The notes under the pieces were generated by a model. It ran no database searches. It worked only from the letters and a program-made list of their open reading frames with translations, and was not told the DNA's origin. Source: Porphyromonadaceae bacterium UBA7207 (GTDB lineage: Bacteria > Bacteroidota > Bacteroidia > Bacteroidales > Muribaculaceae). Taken from it: 51,056 nt of DNA. The stretch covers positions 1 through 51,056 of the forward strand of contig DKUJ01000006.1 in the NCBI GenBank assembly GCA_002490635.1, read 5' to 3'. Shown here piece after piece: positions 8,470-17,349 of this stretch (positions within the stretch are counted from its first letter, which is position 1; each line of letters begins with the position of its first letter). A program made the translations under genes and the position numbers.

Positions 8470-10845
8470 TCAGTCGAATGCACCGGATATGGCCTCGTCG
8501 ACGGTCTGTTCCTCCTCTGCGGCAACACCTTCGCCGCCACAGAGATCCACGCCTGCCGGGAAGTGGAAGCGCGCATCCTGGTCGTACGGCAGCGTGGGGT
8601 CGTCGTAGACACGGCGGATATATTTGCCGTAGATCGGCAACGCCATCGATGCACCCTGGCCCTGAGCCATGCTGTTGAAATGTATATAGCGTTCCTCGCC
8701 GCCTACCCATGTGGCACTCACCAGCTCGGGAGTGAACGCCATGAACCAGCCGTCGGCATTGTCGTTGGTGGTTCCGGTCTTGCCGCCGGTCTGCGCGGTT
8801 ATGCTGTAGGGCGGACGGCGCAGGCGGTTGCCGGTGCCTCCGTCGACCACGTTGAGGAGCACTGAAAGGATGCGGTAGTAGCCCTTGCGGGTTATCACTT
8901 CGGTCTGCGAGGGAGCGAAATCGCTGATGATGTTACCGTTGGCATCGGCTATGGCGGTAACATACACCGGATCGGAGCGCATGCCGCCGTTGGCAAAGGC
9001 GCTGTAGGCTGTGGCCATTTCCTTCACCGATACCTCACACGGGCCGAGAGCGATACTCTTCACCGCCGGCAACCGGTTGGTAATGCCGTAGGAATGCATG
9101 CGCTTCACAAGTTCGGCAGGACTCAGCCGGTCGATTATGCGAGCCGAAATCCAGTTGTTGGAGTTGGTTAGCGCCCAGCGCAAATCCACCATCTCGCCCA
9201 GGCGGCTGCGACCGGTATTTCTCGGCTGCCACACACGTCCGTTCTCGTCGTAGAGCGTAGGCTGCTCGTTTAGCATGGTGGTGCATGGGGTAAAGTCGGT
9301 CTCGAAAGCGTAGGTGTAGAGGAACGGCTTTATGGTCGAACCTATCTGCCTGCGGCCAGTGCTCACCATGTCGTACTGGAAGAAGCGGAAATCGGGACCG
9401 CCGACGTAGGCTTTCACGAATCCTGTGGTGGCATCCATGCTCATGAAGCCTGTGCGCAGGAAACTCTTGGTATACAGCAGCGAGTCGCGGGGAGTCATAA
9501 CAGTATCGACGGGGCCGTCGTAGCTGAACACAGTCATCTCGAAAGGCCGGTTGAACTCGGCTTCGATTTCCTCGTTGGATTTTCCCGCCACCCGGGCCAC
9601 CCGGGCACGTTCGCTCTGGCGGATGGCGTTGCGAATCAGTGTGGCGCGCATGGCGTCGGACAACTCTGCACGGTTGGAGGTATAGGGAGCCGTGGACGAA
9701 TTGCGCTTTTCGCGGAAGAACTGCTGCTGGAGCTGCTGCATGTGCTCGCGCACGGCTTCCTCGGCATATTTCTGCATGCGCGAGTCGATGGTGGTATAGA
9801 TTTTCAGACCGTCGGTGTAGATATCGTATTTGGTCCCGTCGGGCTTGCGGGTCTTCTCCGCCCATCCGAAAAGCGGATTCGTGGCCCAGGCTATCGAATC
9901 GTCGGTGTAGCGCTGCGAATCCCACGAAGGATAGTCGGAACGACGCGGACGCCTGGCGGTGAGGAAGCGACGCAGTTCTTCGCGGAAATATGGTGCCAGA
10001 CCGTCTTTGTGGTCCACACGCTGGAAATCGAGAGTCAGCGGCAGGGCGCACAGGCTGTCGAACTCGGCACGGCTGAGGCGGTCGTTCTTGTACATCTGCT
10101 CCAGCACGGTATTGCGCCGCAGACGGGTGCGCTCGGGATGGCGCACCGGATTGAAATAGCTTGGATTCTTCACCATGCCTACCAGAGTCGCGGCCTGGAG
10201 TGTGTCCAGTTCGGAGGCCTCACAGTTGAAATACACCTTGGCGGCACTTTTGATGCCCACGGCATTATATAGAAAATCGAACTGGTTGAGATACATCTTC
10301 AGAATCTCCTCCTTGGAGTAGAATCGCTCGAGTTTCACGGCAATCATCCACTCGATAGGTTTCTGTACCGCGCGCTGCAGAATATTCTCCGACCGCGGTG
10401 TATAGAGCTGCTTGGCCAGCTGCTGGGTAATGGTGGAGCCGCCGCCGGCATTGCGGCGCTGCATGAGCAGGGTTTTCACTGCCACACGTCCCATGGCGCG
10501 GAGGTCGATGCCCGAGTGGTCCTCGAAACGGGCGTCCTCGGTGGAGATCAGCGCATCCACCACTGCCGGCGAAATCTCGTCGAAATCGGCATATACACGG
10601 TTTCCCGTGGCTCGGTAGTAACGCCCGAGTTCCTCGCCGTCGGAGGAGTAAACCACCGATGCGAAACGGTCCTGCGGGTTCTTAAGCTGCTCCACCGGAG
10701 GCATGTAGCCTATAACACCATTATATACAAGTATAAGAAACAGCGCCGCCAGCACCACGGCCACGACGAACAGAATCCACATCCATCGCACCACGGCGCC
10801 TACATAGCGGCGCGGCCTGCTGTTTTCGTTTTTCTTTGTTGCCAT
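8470..10845 (-). CDS. mrcA: Penicillin-binding protein 1A (bifunctional)
   Basis: A class A PBP of 791 residues that polymerises glycan strands and cross-links peptides in the periplasm. One membrane helix spans about 21-43. The GT51 glycosyltransferase domain follows, with catalytic Glu103 in STEDARF and the later GGGSTITQQLAKQ motif. The transpeptidase domain has Ser503-xx-Lys506 (GSTIKPF), Ser562-Asn-Asn and Lys689-Thr-Gly. All key residues are present. I start the protein at 10845 (MATKKNEN) because the promoter -7 element lies at 10909-10901, so an in-frame ATG further upstream at 10953 would be outside the transcript. It is divergent from the DUF4254 cluster. Confidence 0.95.
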   Translation of the reverse strand: MATKKNENSRPRRYVGAVVRWMWILFVVAVVLAALFLILVYNGVIGYMPPVEQLKNPQDRFASVVYSSDGEELGRYYRATGNRVYADFDEISPAVVDALISTEDARFEDHSGIDLRAMGRVAVKTLLMQRRNAGGGSTITQQLAKQLYTPRSENILQRAVQKPIEWMIAVKLERFYSKEEILKMYLNQFDFLYNAVGIKSAAKVYFNCEASELDTLQAATLVGMVKNPSYFNPVRHPERTRLRRNTVLEQMYKNDRLSRAEFDSLCALPLTLDFQRVDHKDGLAPYFREELRRFLTARRPRRSDYPSWDSQRYTDDSIAWATNPLFGWAEKTRKPDGTKYDIYTDGLKIYTTIDSRMQKYAEEAVREHMQQLQQQFFREKRNSSTAPYTSNRAELSDAMRATLIRNAIRQSERARVARVAGKSNEEIEAEFNRPFEMTVFSYDGPVDTVMTPRDSLLYTKSFLRTGFMSMDATTGFVKAYVGGPDFRFFQYDMVSTGRRQIGSTIKPFLYTYAFETDFTPCTTMLNEQPTLYDENGRVWQPRNTGRSRLGEMVDLRWALTNSNNWISARIIDRLSPAELVKRMHSYGITNRLPAVKSIALGPCEVSVKEMATAYSAFANGGMRSDPVYVTAIADANGNIISDFAPSQTEVITRKGYYRILSVLLNVVDGGTGNRLRRPPYSITAQTGGKTGTTNDNADGWFMAFTPELVSATWVGGEERYIHFNSMAQGQGASMALPIYGKYIRRVYDDPTLPYDQDARFHFPAGVDLCGGEGVAAEEEQTVDEAISGAFD

Positions 10846-10900
10846 CTGATAGCGGTATGAGAACAATGCCCGCGCCCTGCGGCGCAAAGCGGCATTCGGC

Positions 10901-10909
10901 ACAAAGTTA
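10901..10909 (-). promoter_or_regulatory. Promoter -7 element of the PBP1A gene
   Basis: TAACTTTGT on the minus strand, 55 bases before the ATG at 10845. No clean TTTG at the -33 position. It decides between the two possible PBP1A starts. Confidence 0.7.
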
Positions 10910-11017
10910 GTGATTAATTTTGAATTCCCGCCAGCAGCCACACATATCCACATGCGCCCGCGCGCACCTCCGAAGGCACCTGCTTTCGCGCCTCACAGTT
11001 TTTCCTGCGGGAACATT

Positions 11018-11050
11018 TTTGCCTTCTTGCCGAAAAAAAGTTATCTTTGC
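11018..11050 (+). promoter_or_regulatory. Promoter of the DUF4254-GT9-ruvB-uvrC cluster
   Basis: TTTG at 11018-11021, 20 bases, then TATCTTTGC at 11042-11050. This full consensus match places transcription start near 11057 and rules out an upstream in-frame ATG at 10920 as the start of the first gene. Confidence 0.82.
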
Positions 11051-11093
11051 AATAAATCTCAAAGAAACATCCACCCATATTATACAAGCAGCC

Positions 11094-11705
11094 ATGGACT
11101 TCGCACGCAAGAGTTACGATATTTTCGAACGTTCGGTTTACGACTACCACATCGACGACGATGTCGACGCCGCCACCCGCCAGCCCTTCGACGCATCCAC
11201 CATCGAGGGTGTGCTGTACGCCAAAAACCGCATCGATGCCGTGCAATGGCATCTGGAGGACATCATCCGCGATCCCGCCATCGACCCCGTGGCCGCGCTG
11301 GAGCTGAAACGCCGTATCGACCGTTCCAACCAGGAGCGCACCGACATGGTGGAAGAACTCGACAGCTACTTCCGCAAGATATATTCGGAAGTGCAGGTCG
11401 CCCCCGACGCCACCATCAACACCGAAAGCCCCGCCTGGGCGCTGGACAGGCTTTCCATCCTGGCACTGAAAATATACCACATGAAGGCCGAGGCCGAACG
11501 TTCCGACGCCACGGCCGAACACCGTGCGCGCTGTGCCGCCAAACTTGCCGTTCTCGAGGAGCAGCGCGGCGACCTCACCGCCGCAATCGACACTCTGCTT
11601 GACGACATCGCCGCAGGCCGCAAATACATGAAAGTGTACCGCCAGATGAAAATGTACAACGACACCGACACCAATCCGGTGCTCTATGGCGCAAAACAGG
11701 GATAA
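11094..11705 (+). CDS. DUF4254 family protein
   Basis: A 203-residue soluble, mostly helical protein of the DUF4254 family. The recognisable core is the stretch from DFARKSYDIFERS through DAVQWHLEDIIRDP to ELKRRIDRSNQERTDMVEELD. The family is widespread in Bacteroidetes and is usually encoded directly before a family 9 glycosyltransferase, as here (20-base overlap with the next gene). No catalytic motif is visible and there is no signal peptide. The conserved pairing suggests a helper role in cell-surface glycan synthesis, but that is inference. The start at 11094 is fixed by the promoter at 11018-11050. Confidence 0.85.
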   Translation: MDFARKSYDIFERSVYDYHIDDDVDAATRQPFDASTIEGVLYAKNRIDAVQWHLEDIIRDPAIDPVAALELKRRIDRSNQERTDMVEELDSYFRKIYSEVQVAPDATINTESPAWALDRLSILALKIYHMKAEAERSDATAEHRARCAAKLAVLEEQRGDLTAAIDTLLDDIAAGRKYMKVYRQMKMYNDTDTNPVLYGAKQG

Positions 11706-12768
11706 CACACCCGCGGGCATCCGCAGGGTACTGGCAGCACGCTTCTCGGCCATAGGCGACGTGGCCATGACCATACCGGCGCTATACGGTGCCTGCATGG
11801 CCAATCCCGGAATAGAATTCGAGCTGCTTACGCGTCCGGCAATGACGCGCATTTTCGTGAATCCGCCCGCCAACCTCAGGCTCACCGGCGTGGACCTCAG
11901 GAAAGAGTATGCCGGCCCCGGAGGAATCGCCCGTCTTTGTTCGCGCATCGTCGCCGACAGGCGCCCCGATGTGTTCGTCGATTTGCACAACGTGCTCCGC
12001 ACGCACCTCATGTCGGCCCTGCTGCGGCTCCGCGGTGTGCGCTGCGTGCGACTGGAAAAGCCGCGGCGCGCACGCAAACGCCTCACCCGCGGCAATGCCA
12101 AGCTCCTGCTTCCGCTGCGCACACAGCTGGAACTGTATGCCGACACTTTCGCCGCCGCCGGACTCACAACGGCACCTTTCGAGGGCCTCTATCCCGGAAG
12201 AAACACCGCACCCGCCGCCGACTACGCGGCATTGGCCACGGCAGCGAAAAACGGCGAATGCTGGATAGGAGTGGCTCCTTTCGCAGCCCATCAGGGCAAG
12301 ATATACCCCTCCGAAAAAATGAAAGAGGTGGTGCGCCTGCTGGCCACTGCAAAGCCCGGAGGCCGGCGCACACGCGTGTTTCTTTTCGGAGGTGGCGAAA
12401 AAGAGGAAAAGATTCTATCCGGCTGGCAGACCGAAATCGAAGGAGTGGTGTCCCTGGCAGGACTCCGTGCAGGCTTCGCCGCCGAAATAGCCCTGATGAA
12501 CCACCTCGATGCCATGCTGTGCATGGACTCCGCCAACATGCACCTTGCCTCTCTGGCAGGAATCCCCGTGGTGAGCATCTGGGGCGCCACGCATCCCTAC
12601 TGCGGCTTCTCGCCCTGGAACGCCGCACCTGACTCGATGATAGGCCTGCCGGTGGAATGCCGTCCATGCTCGGTGTTCGGAAACAAAGCCTGCCACCGCG
12701 GCGACTACATATGCCTTACCGCAATCTCACCGGAGGTGGTAGCGGCAAAAGTGTTCCAGACTATATGA
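11686..12768 (+). CDS. Glycosyltransferase family 9 (heptosyltransferase-like)
   Basis: A 360-residue cytoplasmic GT-B enzyme of the GT9/ADP-heptose:LPS heptosyltransferase family. The N-terminal loop FSAIGDVAMTIPAL is typical, and the C-terminal donor region shows the family pattern CMDSANMHLASLAG followed by SIWGATHP. It should transfer a sugar to lipid A core or a similar surface glycan; donor and acceptor are not certain in this lineage. It starts 20 bases inside the DUF4254 gene and its stop shares the ATGA with ruvB, so translation of the three is likely coupled. Confidence 0.88.
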   Translation: MAQNRDNTPAGIRRVLAARFSAIGDVAMTIPALYGACMANPGIEFELLTRPAMTRIFVNPPANLRLTGVDLRKEYAGPGGIARLCSRIVADRRPDVFVDLHNVLRTHLMSALLRLRGVRCVRLEKPRRARKRLTRGNAKLLLPLRTQLELYADTFAAAGLTTAPFEGLYPGRNTAPAADYAALATAAKNGECWIGVAPFAAHQGKIYPSEKMKEVVRLLATAKPGGRRTRVFLFGGGEKEEKILSGWQTEIEGVVSLAGLRAGFAAEIALMNHLDAMLCMDSANMHLASLAGIPVVSIWGATHPYCGFSPWNAAPDSMIGLPVECRPCSVFGNKACHRGDYICLTAISPEVVAAKVFQTI

Positions 12769-13796
12769 ACGACGACTCATTCGACATACGCAACGGCTGC
12801 AACGCAGCATCCTCCGAAGCCGAATTCGAGAAAGCCCTGCGACCGGGGCGCTTCGAAGGCTTCAACGGCCAGGAGAAAATCATAGAGAACCTGCGCGTGT
12901 TCGTGGCCGCTGCCCGGATGCGAGGGGAGGCTCTGGACCACATTCTCCTGTTCGGTCCTCCCGGACTCGGAAAAACCACCCTGGCAGGAATCGTGGCCAA
13001 CGAACTCGAGGTGGGAATAAAGATAACCTCGGGTCCTGTGCTCGACAAGCCCGGCGACCTGGCCGGAATTTTAACCTCGCTGCAGCCCAACGACGTGCTG
13101 TTTATCGACGAAATCCACCGCCTCAGCCCAATAGTGGAGGAATACCTCTACTCAGCGATGGAGGACTACCGCATCGACATAATGATCGACAAAGGCCCCG
13201 GCGCACGCAGTGTACAGCTCTCCCTCAACCCCTTCACTCTCGTCGGCGCCACAACACGCAGCGGCCTGCTCACATCGCCTCTGCGGGCACGTTTCGGCAT
13301 AAAGTGCCATCTGGAGTACTACGACCACGCCGTGCTCGAACGCATCGTACGCCGTTCGGCGGCACTGCTCCGGACCCCTGTCCAGCCCGACGCAGCCATG
13401 GAAATCGCTCTCCGCAGCCGCGGCACACCACGCATTGCGAACGCTCTTCTGCGCCGCGTGCGCGACTTCGCCCAGGTGAAAGGAAACGGGGAAATCACCA
13501 TAGCAATAGCCCGCTACGCGCTTGAGGCACTGAACATCGACCGCTACGGACTCGACGAAATCGACAACAAGATTCTCACAACAATAATCCGCAAGTTCCA
13601 CGGCGGCCCCGTGGGCCTGTCCACCATCGCCACTGCCCTGGGCGAGGACCCCGGTACTATAGAGGAGGTGTACGAACCTTTCCTTATCAAGGAAGGTTTC
13701 ATCAAACGGACACCCCGCGGCCGCATGGTAACACCGCTGGCATTCGAGCACCTCGGGGTGGAACCCATAATCGACGACCTCGGACTTTTCGGATAA
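12765..13796 (+). CDS. ruvB: Holliday junction helicase motor RuvB
   Basis: A 343-residue AAA+ ATPase that drives branch migration with RuvA. Walker A GPPGLGKT is at 64-71, Walker B DEIH at 115-118, then sensor 1 GATTR, the arginine-finger region SPLRARFG and a C-terminal winged helix including FIKRTPRGR. Normal length. I place the start at 12765 (MNDDSFDI), where ATGA overlaps the GT9 stop by four bases; in-frame ATGs further upstream inside GT9 add residues foreign to the family. uvrC follows after 17 bases, giving a DNA-repair pair. Confidence 0.97.
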   Translation: MNDDSFDIRNGCNAASSEAEFEKALRPGRFEGFNGQEKIIENLRVFVAAARMRGEALDHILLFGPPGLGKTTLAGIVANELEVGIKITSGPVLDKPGDLAGILTSLQPNDVLFIDEIHRLSPIVEEYLYSAMEDYRIDIMIDKGPGARSVQLSLNPFTLVGATTRSGLLTSPLRARFGIKCHLEYYDHAVLERIVRRSAALLRTPVQPDAAMEIALRSRGTPRIANALLRRVRDFAQVKGNGEITIAIARYALEALNIDRYGLDEIDNKILTTIIRKFHGGPVGLSTIATALGEDPGTIEEVYEPFLIKEGFIKRTPRGRMVTPLAFEHLGVEPIIDDLGLFG

Positions 13797-13813
13797 AAAG
13801 AGCATTCCCGAAT

Positions 13814-15631
13814 TTGGCACTACACGACAAATCGCCGGAACTTAAGGAAAAGATAGCAATCCTCCCCGACACCCCCGGAGTGTACATGTACTACGACTCC
13901 GCCGGGACGGTTATCTACGTCGGCAAGGCCAAGAACCTGCGGCGAAGGGTCTCTTCATACTTCAACCGCACCCACGATGTGATGCGCACGAACATTCTGG
14001 TGCGCAACATCGCCGATATGAGCTACATCGTGGTACCCACCGAGCAGGACGCACTGAATCTGGAAAACTCCATGATAAAGGAGTACCAGCCGCGCTACAA
14101 TGTCCTGCTCAAGGACGACAAATCCTATCCCTGGATTGCCGTAACCAACGAAATGTATCCGCGGGTGTTCCTCACCCGCCAGCACATAAAGGACGGCACA
14201 AGGTACTTCGGACCGTACACCAACACCGGCGTCGCCCGCACGGTCCTGGACCTTATAGGCAAACTATACCCCGTGCGCACCTGCCGCCTGCCCATCACCC
14301 CCGACTACATAGCCAAGGGCAAAGGGCGCCTGTGCCTGCAATACCACATAAAGAAGTGCCGCGGATGCTGCACCGGCGCCATCGACCGCCAGACATACGC
14401 CGGATATATAGAACGTATCAGGCAGATACTCCGCGGAGAGACCGGCGAACTGCTTGCCTTCCTCAAGGAACGGATGCAGGAACTCGCCGCTGAGCTGCGT
14501 TTCGAGGAAGCCCAGGAACTGAAGGAAAAGTACCGGCTGCTCGAGAACTACCGCTCCAAGAGCGTGATCGTCAGCCAGACGGTGAGCGACGTGGACGTGT
14601 TCGGCTTCGACGACGACGGCAGCAACGACGTGTACATAAACTACATGCACGTTCGGCGCGGCGCCGTGGTGAGAAGCGTGACACTGCGCTACCGGCGTTC
14701 CATGGCAGAGGAAAGACCACAGCTGCTGGGATACGCCATGGAGGAAATCCGGCAAAGCGTCGGCGCCGAATTCGGCGAAGTGATTGTGGAAGAGCCACCG
14801 GAAGTGGAAATGCCGGGAGTCACATTCACAATCCCACGCCGCGGCGACAAAGCCAAACTGCTGGAGGTTAGCGCCCGTAATGCACGCCAGAACCGTCTCG
14901 ACGACCTCAAGCATCTGGAACGCCACAACCCCGAAGAAAGGACATCGCGGCTTCTCGAGCGCATAAAGGCCGATTTCCGTCTCAGCGAACTGCCAAGGCA
15001 CATCGAGTGTTTCGACAACTCGAACATCCAGGGCACCAACCCCGTGGCTTCTTGCGTGGTGTTCCGCGACGGCAAGCCCGCCAAACGCGACTACCGCCAC
15101 TTCAACATCAAAACCGTTGTCGGCCCCGACGACTTCGCCTCCATGCGCGAAGTGCTCACCCGCCGCTACAGCCGCATGATGGCCGAAGGCGAGGCTCTGC
15201 CGCAACTGATTGTTGTCGACGGCGGCAAAGGCCAGCTGAGCGCCGCCGTGGAAGCGCTCGACGACATGGGGCTACGTGGCACTATCGCCGTGGTCGGCAT
15301 CGCCAAGCGACTGGAGGAAATCTACTTCCCCGGCGACTCCGTGCCTCTCTACATCGATAAGAACTCCGAGACACTGCGCGTGGTGCAGCACCTGCGCGAC
15401 GAAGCCCACCGCTTCGGCATAACCCACCACCGCAACCGCCGAAGCCGCAACGCCATAAGCAGCGAGCTCGACTCCATAAAAGGCATTGGACCGGCAACCG
15501 CCGCAGCCCTGCTCGCCGAATTCAAAAGCGTGCAGCGGCTGCGCAACGCGTCCGTGGAGCAGATTGCAGCCGTGGCAGGGCCGGCAAAAGCAGCTCTCGT
15601 GGTGGCCGGTCTCGGCAAAGACACCGAATGA
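13814..15631 (+). CDS. uvrC: Excinuclease ABC subunit C
   Basis: A 605-residue UvrC that makes both incisions in nucleotide excision repair. The GIY-YIG nuclease domain is at the front (PGVYMYY...VIYVGKAKNL, residues about 17-45), a UVR motif near 215-250 (LAAELRFEEAQELKEKY), the RNase H-like UvrC domain in the middle and helix-hairpin-helix repeats at the end (IKGIGPATAAALL). The start codon is TTG at 13814; there is no in-frame ATG between the ruvB stop and the conserved LKEKIAILPDTPGVY region, so TTG is the best start. It lies 17 bases after ruvB and its TGA is one base before the next ATG. Confidence 0.95.
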   Translation: MALHDKSPELKEKIAILPDTPGVYMYYDSAGTVIYVGKAKNLRRRVSSYFNRTHDVMRTNILVRNIADMSYIVVPTEQDALNLENSMIKEYQPRYNVLLKDDKSYPWIAVTNEMYPRVFLTRQHIKDGTRYFGPYTNTGVARTVLDLIGKLYPVRTCRLPITPDYIAKGKGRLCLQYHIKKCRGCCTGAIDRQTYAGYIERIRQILRGETGELLAFLKERMQELAAELRFEEAQELKEKYRLLENYRSKSVIVSQTVSDVDVFGFDDDGSNDVYINYMHVRRGAVVRSVTLRYRRSMAEERPQLLGYAMEEIRQSVGAEFGEVIVEEPPEVEMPGVTFTIPRRGDKAKLLEVSARNARQNRLDDLKHLERHNPEERTSRLLERIKADFRLSELPRHIECFDNSNIQGTNPVASCVVFRDGKPAKRDYRHFNIKTVVGPDDFASMREVLTRRYSRMMAEGEALPQLIVVDGGKGQLSAAVEALDDMGLRGTIAVVGIAKRLEEIYFPGDSVPLYIDKNSETLRVVQHLRDEAHRFGITHHRNRRSRNAISSELDSIKGIGPATAAALLAEFKSVQRLRNASVEQIAAVAGPAKAALVVAGLGKDTE

Positions 15632-15632
15632 A

Positions 15633-16727
15633 ATGAAAACCGACCGCATAATCCGCCTTATCGTTCTTCTGGCACTCTGCATCGCGCCATATCGCGCGGC
15701 AGCGAACATCTTTATCGCCGACTCCATCGACCATGCGCCCCTTCCAGGATCATCGTTGGTTTTGCCAGACGGCACCATCCTGGGAATAACCGACGACAAC
15801 GGAGCTATCGACCTGCAGTGCACAACACTGCCGTTCACAGTCCGCTGTATGGGATATGCCGAAAAAAGCGTGGATGCGATTTCCGACACCGTGTTTCTTG
15901 CGCCACGGAACTTTATGCTGCCGGGACTGGTAGTAGTGCCCGTCGACAGGCCGGTACTCAATCTGAAATGTTACATCAGGGAATACACAACCGCGGCATT
16001 CGGCAACGACACCATACACATGTTCGGGGAATATATGGCCGATTACTTTCTTGTGGAGCAAAAGGTGAAAGGATTCAAAACGGACAACAAGCCTAAAGTA
16101 AGAGCCAGCCGCAAAAGAATCAGGCACAAGAACGCATCAGGCCTCGACTCAACAGCCATTCCCGGCCAAAACGACATATTCATGTCGTGGCTCGCCATCT
16201 GTTCCATCGACCCTGCCGGCAAAACTGTTCCTGACAGTGTAATGAACGGCCACACAATGTCAACCGCCGGACAATATGGAGTACTTTCCAGCATGCGTCT
16301 CTCCGACAACAGGCTCATGACAACACGCGACGCATTGGCGAACCGAAAAGACCATCATTGGTCTCCTTGGATTTTCAAGCTGCTCGGACTCACAACCGAT
16401 GTCAAAGACCTGCGGTCGAACAGCATCCATATAATCGACGACCGGAACACCTACTCGCCCCGGAACCTGCAGATGGCATCCTTTACCATAGAAATGACTA
16501 TGAAAGGCAAATGGATAAAAAAGATATTCCATTCCTCGGAGCCCATTACATGCTACAGCATAATAGAGATATACCCTACCGAAGCCATCCATCTCACAGC
16601 CGTGGATGCCAAGGAGACGCGGAACGACGACAGCACTGTGGAAATAATGCCGTCTCCGATGGCTCCGCCACTGCCGCTCAACATCGTAGAGATGCTCGAG
16701 GCTGAAATTCCCGAGGCAGACAAATGA
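15633..16727 (+). CDS. Unknown secreted protein, carboxypeptidase-regulatory-like N-terminus
   Basis: A 364-residue protein with a signal peptide (MKTDRIIRLIVLLALCIAP, cut near YRAAA). Residues about 25-95 resemble the carboxypeptidase regulatory-like beta-sandwich of TonB receptors (PLPGSSLVLPDG, GITDDNGAIDL, RCMGYAEKSV). No membrane segment or enzyme motif is visible in the remaining 270 residues, which I do not recognise. It could sit in the periplasm or be exported further. It begins one base after the uvrC stop and overlaps the next gene by ATGA, so it belongs to the repair cluster transcript although its product is outside the cytoplasm. Confidence 0.65.
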   Translation: MKTDRIIRLIVLLALCIAPYRAAANIFIADSIDHAPLPGSSLVLPDGTILGITDDNGAIDLQCTTLPFTVRCMGYAEKSVDAISDTVFLAPRNFMLPGLVVVPVDRPVLNLKCYIREYTTAAFGNDTIHMFGEYMADYFLVEQKVKGFKTDNKPKVRASRKRIRHKNASGLDSTAIPGQNDIFMSWLAICSIDPAGKTVPDSVMNGHTMSTAGQYGVLSSMRLSDNRLMTTRDALANRKDHHWSPWIFKLLGLTTDVKDLRSNSIHIIDDRNTYSPRNLQMASFTIEMTMKGKWIKKIFHSSEPITCYSIIEIYPTEAIHLTAVDAKETRNDDSTVEIMPSPMAPPLPLNIVEMLEAEIPEADK

Positions 16728-17227
16728 ACCATCCGGAGACAAAACGGCTGGCAGCCATGGCAACCGGAAAACACGAAAATCTGGACTTGATATGGAAGAT
16801 GGTCCATTCAGGCGACCGCGAAACAAGCATCAACGCACTCTGGGCTATCACTCATCTCATTAAATCCGATTCCGAATGGCTCCAGTCGCTGCAGAATGAA
16901 ATAATCGACATGCTGCTGGCTGAAACCGACCCATCCCGGAAGCGGATGTTGTTGCAGATCCTCAGAAATCAGCAATACCGGAGTGATTCCATACGCACCG
17001 ATTTCCTCGACTTCTGTCTGTCGAAAATAAACTCGGAATCCGAACCTTATGCAGTGAGGGCATACTGCATATACACGGCATTCAAGATGTGCCGCCCTTA
17101 TCCGGAGCTGCTTTCCGAGCTGCAGGAACACCTGTCGATGCTGCCGATGCAGACACTCTCCCCCGGTCTGGAATGCGCCAGGCGCAAGACCGTCGAAGCC
17201 ATAAAAACCGTTCGTAACAAAAACTGA
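16724..17227 (+). CDS. Small helical (HEAT-like) protein of unknown function
   Basis: A 167-residue protein without signal peptide or membrane segment. It is strongly helical, with repeated pairs of amphipathic helices (MVHSGDRETSINALWAITHLI, then LLAETDPSRKRMLLQIL, then FLDFCLSKI) that look like HEAT/ARM-type repeats. Such folds usually bind other proteins. Its ATG overlaps the stop of the preceding secreted protein by four bases, so the two are translationally coupled. No enzyme motif is visible and I do not recognise a named family. Confidence 0.6.
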   Translation: MNHPETKRLAAMATGKHENLDLIWKMVHSGDRETSINALWAITHLIKSDSEWLQSLQNEIIDMLLAETDPSRKRMLLQILRNQQYRSDSIRTDFLDFCLSKINSESEPYAVRAYCIYTAFKMCRPYPELLSELQEHLSMLPMQTLSPGLECARRKTVEAIKTVRNKN

Positions 17228-17296
17228 CCGCCCGTGATAAAGGGCAACCGTGGTTTTCGCAGAATCAGGCATAGCTTTTATATCGCAAATAATTGC

Positions 17297-17305
17297 TAAT
17301 TTTGC
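17297..17305 (+). promoter_or_regulatory. Promoter -7 element of the first AspT/YidE-type gene
   Basis: TAATTTTGC, 45 bases before the ATG at 17350. A CTTTT tract lies at about the -33 distance. An in-frame start at 17293 would precede the transcription start and is rejected. Confidence 0.65.
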
Positions 17306-17349
17306 AGCCGGAAAGCGGCAGGTCGCCGCAATTTGGTGAAAAAGATTCG

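Noticed and set aside
10846..10953. Upstream extension of PBP1A
   Set aside because: The -7 element at 10909-10901 lies inside it, and the extra residues are not family-like.
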